Below, one piece after another: positions 47,830 to 51,690 of a DNA stretch of 51,690 nucleotides. The first letter of the stretch is position 1. The number at the start of each line of letters is the position of its first letter. The DNA is from Streptomyces humi (GTDB lineage Bacteria; Actinomycetota; Actinomycetes; Streptomycetales; Streptomycetaceae), in assembly GCF_001005085.2 (NCBI RefSeq), contig NZ_LBMU02000130.1:1-51690 (forward strand), written 5' to 3'. Made by a program: the position numbers and the translations under genes. Below the pieces are notes generated by a model. The model did no database searches. It saw only the letters and a list, made by a program, of their open reading frames with translations, and was not told where the DNA came from.

Positions 47830-49257
47830 TCACTGGGCGTCCGGGGGAGGGGTGGCGGCTCCCGGCAGGCGGACCGTCGCCACGGTGCCGCCGCCGGGTG
47901 CGCGGGTCAGGGTGACCTCGCCGCCCGCCTGCTGGACCGTGCGGGCCACGATGGAGAGGCCGAGGCCGGAGCCGGGGAGGGCGCGGGCCGACGGGGAGCG
48001 CCAGAAGCGGTCGAAGACGTGCGGGAGTTCGTCCTCCGGGATGCCGGGGCCGTGGTCGCGGACCGTGAGGACGCCGTGGTCCAGGGCCACGTCGATCGTG
48101 CCGCCCTCGGGGCTGAACTTCACCGCGTTGTCGAGGATGTTGACGATCGCCCGCTCCAGCGCGGAGGGCTCCGCGCGGACGAACCACGGCCGGACGTCCG
48201 CCGTGATCTTCAGCTCCGGGCCGCGCAGCCGGGCGCGGCTCAGCGCCGCCTCGACCGTGTCCTGGAGCGCCACCACCTGGACCCGCTCACCGCGCTGGCC
48301 CTCCGACCGGGACAGCTCCTGGAGATCGCCGATCAGCGTCGCCAGCTCCGTCATCTGCGCCTTCACCGAGGTGAGCAGCGCCTTGCGGTCGGCGGCGGGG
48401 ATGGGGCGGCCGGTCTCCTCGCTGCGGGTGAGGAGTTCGACGTTCGTGCGGAGCGAGGTGAGGGGGGTGCGCAGTTCGTGGCCGGCGTCCGCGATCAGCT
48501 GCTGCTGGAGCTCACGGGAGCTGGCCAGGGAGGTGGTCATGCTGTTGAAGGAGCGGGACAACCGCGCGATCTCGTCGTCGGACTCCTCCTCCACCGGGAT
48601 CCGCACACTCAGATCCTCGGTCCGCGCGACGTGCTCGACGGCTTCGGTGAGCTTGTCGACGGGCCGCAGCCCGGCCCGCGCGACGGCGAGCCCGGCGGCC
48701 CCGGCACCGAGGACCCCGACGCCCGAGACGAGCAGGAGGATCAGGGCGAGGTCCTTGAGGGTGTCCTGGGTGTTCTTCAGGGGGACGGCGGTGACCAGCC
48801 CGACGTAGGAGCCGGTGTCGGTGGGGAACACCTGGGTCATCACGCGCAGCGCGTTGCCGTCCTTGTCGGTGCCGTTGCGGAAGTAGAGGGTGTCGGTGTT
48901 CCCGGCCTTGATCTTGTTCTTGTCGTCCTGGGTGATCTTGACCTCGCCCGTGGAGCCGGGCAGCAGACAGATCCTGTTGTCCAGCGTGACAGCCTGGCCG
49001 TAGTTGGTCCGGTAGCTGTTGGCGTCCTGGGGCGTCTCGGAGCAGTCGGCGATGGCGCCGCTGATGATCCCGTAGATCGCCGGACCGCGCTGTTCCCGCT
49101 GGAGGTCGTTCCGAAGCTGGTCGTACAGCTTCCCCTGCACGATGAACCAGCACGTCACCGAGACCGCTGCCACCGCGAACGCGACCGCCGCCGCGACCAG
49201 CATCGACAGGCGGGCGCGGATCGGGAGGGTGCGGAAGCGGCGGGCGAGCCTGGTCAC
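47830..49257 (-). CDS. sensor histidine kinase, MprB-like
   Basis: This 475-aa kinase has two membrane helices (about 18-40 and 168-192) bounding an extracytoplasmic sensor with two cysteines (C72, C97), a HAMP domain, the dimerisation box AGHELRTPLTSLRTN (H260) and an ATPase domain (NILDNAVKFS, DHGPGIP, GSGLGLSIV). It phosphorylates the overlapping response regulator (GTGA overlap, start GTG 49257). Together with the nearby HtrA-like protease gene, the arrangement resembles mprAB-pepD of mycobacteria, an envelope-stress module. Confidence 0.93.
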   Translation of the reverse strand: MTRLARRFRTLPIRARLSMLVAAAVAFAVAAVSVTCWFIVQGKLYDQLRNDLQREQRGPAIYGIISGAIADCSETPQDANSYRTNYGQAVTLDNRICLLPGSTGEVKITQDDKNKIKAGNTDTLYFRNGTDKDGNALRVMTQVFPTDTGSYVGLVTAVPLKNTQDTLKDLALILLLVSGVGVLGAGAAGLAVARAGLRPVDKLTEAVEHVARTEDLSVRIPVEEESDDEIARLSRSFNSMTTSLASSRELQQQLIADAGHELRTPLTSLRTNVELLTRSEETGRPIPAADRKALLTSVKAQMTELATLIGDLQELSRSEGQRGERVQVVALQDTVEAALSRARLRGPELKITADVRPWFVRAEPSALERAIVNILDNAVKFSPEGGTIDVALDHGVLTVRDHGPGIPEDELPHVFDRFWRSPSARALPGSGLGLSIVARTVQQAGGEVTLTRAPGGGTVATVRLPGAATPPPDAQ

Positions 49258-49988
49258 TCGGCGCCGCCCTGGCGCAGGACGTACCCGACGCCACGCACGG
49301 TGTGGACGAGGCGCGGTTCGCTGCCCGCCTCGGTCTTGCGGCGGAGGTACATCACGTAGACGTCCAGCGAGTTCGACGACGGCTCGAAGTCGAAGCCCCA
49401 GACGGCCTTGAGGATCTGCTCACGGGTGAGGACCTGGCGCGGGTGTGCCATGAACATCTCCAGGAGGGTGAACTCGGTCCGGGTCAGCTCCACCTGGCGC
49501 CCGCCCCGTGTCACCTCCCGGGTGGCGAGGTCCATGCGCAGGTCGCCGAAGGTGAGCGCCTCGTCCTCGTCGGCTCCTTCGACCAGGGACGCCGCGTAGG
49601 AGCTGCGGCGCAGGAGCGCCCGGATGCGGGCGAAGAGCTCGTCGAGTTCGAACGGCTTGACCAGGTAGTCGTCGGCCCCCGCGTCGAGCCCGGTGACCCG
49701 GTCGCCGACCGTGTCGCGGGCCGTCAGCATCAGGATCGGGGTGGTGTCGCCCGCCCCGCGGATCCGGCGGGCCGCGGTCATGCCGTCCATCCGCGGCATC
49801 TGGATGTCGAGGACGATCAGGTCCGGCTTGTAGGCCGTGGCCTTCTCCAGGGCGTCCGCGCCGTCGACCGCGACCTCGGTCTCGTACCCCTCGAAGGCGA
49901 GGCTGCGCTGGAGCGCTTCGCGTACGGCCGGCTCGTCGTCGACGATCAGGATGCGCTGGGGGTCACGGTCGCCTTCGGCGGGGCTCAT
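49254..49988 (-). CDS. OmpR-family response regulator, MprA-like
   Basis: This 244-aa regulator has a receiver domain (phospho-acceptor D61 in VLDIQMPRMDG, LVKPFELDEL) and a winged-helix effector ending RLVHTVRGVGYVLRQGG. It is the first gene of the two-component operon and likely controls the membrane protease gene upstream. AGGA lies about 10 nt before ATG 49988. Confidence 0.93.
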   Translation of the reverse strand: MSPAEGDRDPQRILIVDDEPAVREALQRSLAFEGYETEVAVDGADALEKATAYKPDLIVLDIQMPRMDGMTAARRIRGAGDTTPILMLTARDTVGDRVTGLDAGADDYLVKPFELDELFARIRALLRRSSYAASLVEGADEDEALTFGDLRMDLATREVTRGGRQVELTRTEFTLLEMFMAHPRQVLTREQILKAVWGFDFEPSSNSLDVYVMYLRRKTEAGSEPRLVHTVRGVGYVLRQGGAE

Positions 49989-50100
49989 CGCTCGCGTTTC
50001 CTCGGGGTGTGATGGTTCGGGATGCGGTGGTTCGCGGTGGGACGCCTCTCAGCCTCGCATGTTTCCGGGCTGTCGGGTATGCGCGCCGGTGCGCGGCAGC

Positions 50101-50331
50101 TCAGCCGCGGACCAGGGTCATGCGGCTCAGCGGCACCTTGCGCTGGTGCGGCCGGGCGGCGGAGGTGCGCAGCCCCATCAGCTGGGGGGCCGGCACGAGC
50201 TCCGGGGCGCGCGGGGCCGGGGCCGCCGTCGCCTCGGTGGGGGCGTGGAGTTCGTACGCCACCGCGAGGGCCAGACCGATACCGGCCGGGTCGTTGCCGC
50301 CGGTCACCTGGTGCGAAACCTGCTTGATCAT
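50101..50331 (-). CDS. small protein of unknown function (76 aa)
   Basis: This short frame has ATG 50331 with GGGAG 8 nt upstream, and good third-position G+C. It begins MIKQVSHQVTGGNDPAGIGL, continues with an Ala/Pro-rich middle, and ends in a basic tail RKVPLSRMTLVRG. It lies 43 bp after the protease gene and 112 bp before the response regulator gene, on the same strand, so all may be co-transcribed. No domain is recognised. Confidence 0.6.
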   Translation of the reverse strand: MIKQVSHQVTGGNDPAGIGLALAVAYELHAPTEATAAPAPRAPELVPAPQLMGLRTSAARPHQRKVPLSRMTLVRG

Positions 50332-50374
50332 GACGTACTCCCTACGTGCTCGTGCTCGTGCTGGTACTGGTGGT

Positions 50375-51499
50375 TCAGCTGGTGGAACCGGCCCGCAGCT
50401 TGGCCAGGTCGGACTTCACCGTGTTGATCGGGATGGCGAAGCCGAGGCCGACGCTGCCCGCGTCCGAGGAGGACGAGGAGGAGTCCGAACTGGCCGAGTA
50501 CATGGCCGAGTTGATGCCGATGATGTTGCCGCCGGCGTCGATCAGCGCGCCGCCGGAGTTGCCCGGGTTGAGGGACGCGTCGGTCTGGATGGCCTTGTAG
50601 GTCGTGGTGGACGAACCGGTGTCGCCGTTGAACTGGCGGCCGCCGAAGGAGAACGGCCACTGGCCGTCGCCGCCGCCCTGGCTCTGCTGGTCCTGTCCCT
50701 CGTCGGTGGAGACGGTGACGTCCCGGTCGAGCGCGGAGACGATACCGCTGGTGACCGTGCCGCTGAGGCCCTCGGGGGAACCGATCGCGACCACCGTGTC
50801 ACCGACCTGGACGCCGTCGGAGTTGCCGAGCGTGGCGGGGCTGAGGCCGGAGGCGCCCTGCACCTTGATGAGCGCGAGGTCCTTGGCGCTGTCGGTGCCG
50901 ACCACCTGCGCGGTGTACGACTTGCCGGTGCTGGTCGTCACCTTTATGGACTGGGCGCCGGAGATCACGTGGTTGTTGGTGACGATCTCACCGCCACTGG
51001 TGATGATCACACCGGAGCCGGTGGAGGTGCCGTTGCTGAGGGTCGCGGTGATCTCCACGACGCTCGGGCTGACGGCGGCGGCGATCGCGGCGACGTCGCC
51101 CTTCTTGCTGGAGGGGACCACGTTGGTGGTGGTGCTGCTGGAGACGACCTCGTTCTTGCCGGTCAGCTCCTGGAAACCGTACGCCGTGGCGCCGCCGACC
51201 GCCGCCGCGACGATCGCGACCGCGGCGAGCAGGGCCATCGGGCCCCGGGCGCGCTTCTTCTTGGCGTGGACCGAGTGCTCGCCGCCGTCCGGCTGCGCCG
51301 GGAACGCCGCGGTGACCGGCTCCGCGGTGACCGGCTCCGCGGGCTGGGCCGGCTGGTGGGTGGGCGGGGGCGGCCACTCCGGGTTCACGGGAGTGGGAGC
51401 GGAGGCGTGCTGCTGCTGGGGGTACGCGCCCTGGTAGGCGTCACCCTGGGGACCCTGCGGGTTCTCGTACTCGCCGCTGCGGCGGAAGCTCTCGGTCAT
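50375..51499 (-). CDS. HtrA/DegP-like membrane-anchored serine protease without PDZ domain
   Basis: This 374-aa protein has a long Pro/Gln-rich cytoplasmic N terminus (1-85), one membrane helix (about 87-108), and a trypsin-like domain outside with H177 (VTNNHVIS), D207 (SAKDLALIKV) and S315 (LNPGNSGGALI). It ends directly after the protease fold (FAIPINTVKSDLAKLRAGSTS). Mycobacterial PepD and DegP have a PDZ domain here, so substrate recognition must differ. ATG 51499 has no clear ribosome site. The MprAB-like system encoded downstream is the likely regulator. Confidence 0.92.
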   Translation of the reverse strand: MTESFRRSGEYENPQGPQGDAYQGAYPQQQHASAPTPVNPEWPPPPTHQPAQPAEPVTAEPVTAAFPAQPDGGEHSVHAKKKRARGPMALLAAVAIVAAAVGGATAYGFQELTGKNEVVSSSTTTNVVPSSKKGDVAAIAAAVSPSVVEITATLSNGTSTGSGVIITSGGEIVTNNHVISGAQSIKVTTSTGKSYTAQVVGTDSAKDLALIKVQGASGLSPATLGNSDGVQVGDTVVAIGSPEGLSGTVTSGIVSALDRDVTVSTDEGQDQQSQGGGDGQWPFSFGGRQFNGDTGSSTTTYKAIQTDASLNPGNSGGALIDAGGNIIGINSAMYSASSDSSSSSSDAGSVGLGFAIPINTVKSDLAKLRAGSTS

Positions 51500-51523
51500 G
51501 ACAAGAAGCTTGTCCCGCGACCA

Positions 51524-51549
51524 TGAGAGCTGCCTGAGTGCCCGCTGAG
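51524..51549 (-). promoter_or_regulatory. three 11-bp-spaced repeats upstream of the protease gene
   Basis: TGAG occurs at 51524, 51535 and 51546, exactly 11 bp apart; on the gene's strand this reads CTCAG-N6-CTCAG-N6-CTCAT. Direct repeats of one helical turn are typical of OmpR-family sites, so the MprA-like regulator could bind here, 25-50 bp upstream of the start codon. Confidence 0.5.
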
Positions 51550-51650
51550 AACGCCGCGAGAAGCTCGTTTGCCCGATATAAGGAACCTTCTCGCAGGTCG
51601 AGGAGGGTTCTCATGGGCCGTTCATGAAGGTGTTCCTGTGGGTGCGGCCC

Positions 51651-51690
51651 GGTGGGGGCTGATCGCGCAGTTCCCCGCGCACCCTGAAAG
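51651..51690 (-). repeat. dispersed Streptomyces palindromic element, copy 2 (inverted)
   Basis: The end of the window carries GGGGGCTGATCGCGCAGTTC followed by CCCGCGC, the reverse complement of the element at 17688-17732. The right end may continue outside the window. Confidence 0.7.

Overview
The window is about 51.7 kb of very G+C-rich DNA with the codon use, GTG/TTG starts and gene content of a Streptomyces chromosome: mycothiol synthase, polyphosphate kinase with a CHAD partner, PHO-box-controlled pst genes, and many paired sigma/anti-sigma and GntR/ABC units. From memory, the gene order resembles the core-chromosome block around SCO4124-SCO4157 of S. coelicolor. That comparison was not computed here.

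Layout. Positions 1-64 are the tail of a 5S rRNA and its terminator, so an rRNA operon ends at the left edge. An isochorismatase-type hydrolase and a GNAT acetyltransferase follow. From 1307 to 8629, six minus-strand genes form one tightly packed operon resembling a reduced type IV secretion apparatus: a small two-helix membrane protein, a one-helix VirB8-like protein, a VirB6-like membrane protein, an SCO6880-family protein, a VirB4-like ATPase and a VirD4/TraG-like protein whose P-loop has been lost. No relaxase is present. A matching wall hydrolase (transglycosylase plus NlpC/P60) lies at 15796-16797. Between the two parts sit secreted proteases (two sedolisin paralogues sharing an upstream palindrome, and a chymotrypsin-fold protease), a TetR regulator beside an 18-bp repeat array, and two SDR oxidoreductases.

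Positions 16990-33309 are dominated by phosphate: a PAP2 phosphatase, a secreted flavoprotein, pstSCAB behind a PHO box, a Pit-type transporter with its DUF47 partner, then ppk, CHAD and NUDIX genes that overlap each other. Embedded among them are a CsoR regulator with a consensus-like operator, two small uncharacterised proteins, a lipoprotein, and an ECF sigma factor coupled to a membrane protein.

Positions 33705-40696 hold two divergent units: a GntR/ABC-2 transporter operon and an ECF sigma/zinc anti-sigma/ABC operon. A perfect 36-bp palindrome lies next to the GntR start. After a 4 x 27-bp repeat come mshD and a secreted 5'-nucleotidase. Then comes an unusually A+T-rich stretch carrying two nearly identical tiny Lys/Pro/Ala-rich genes (38 and 37 aa), followed by an ABC exporter, an orphan response regulator and a PH-domain protein. 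The window ends with an MprAB-like two-component system, a small gene and an HtrA-like membrane-anchored protease, with three 11-bp-spaced repeats upstream.

Most lifestyle inferences (cell-envelope stress, phosphate economy, export) come from family knowledge. The most novel-looking items are the relaxase-less T4SS-like operon with its degenerate coupling protein, the duplicated tiny basic proteins, and the repeat and palindrome operators.
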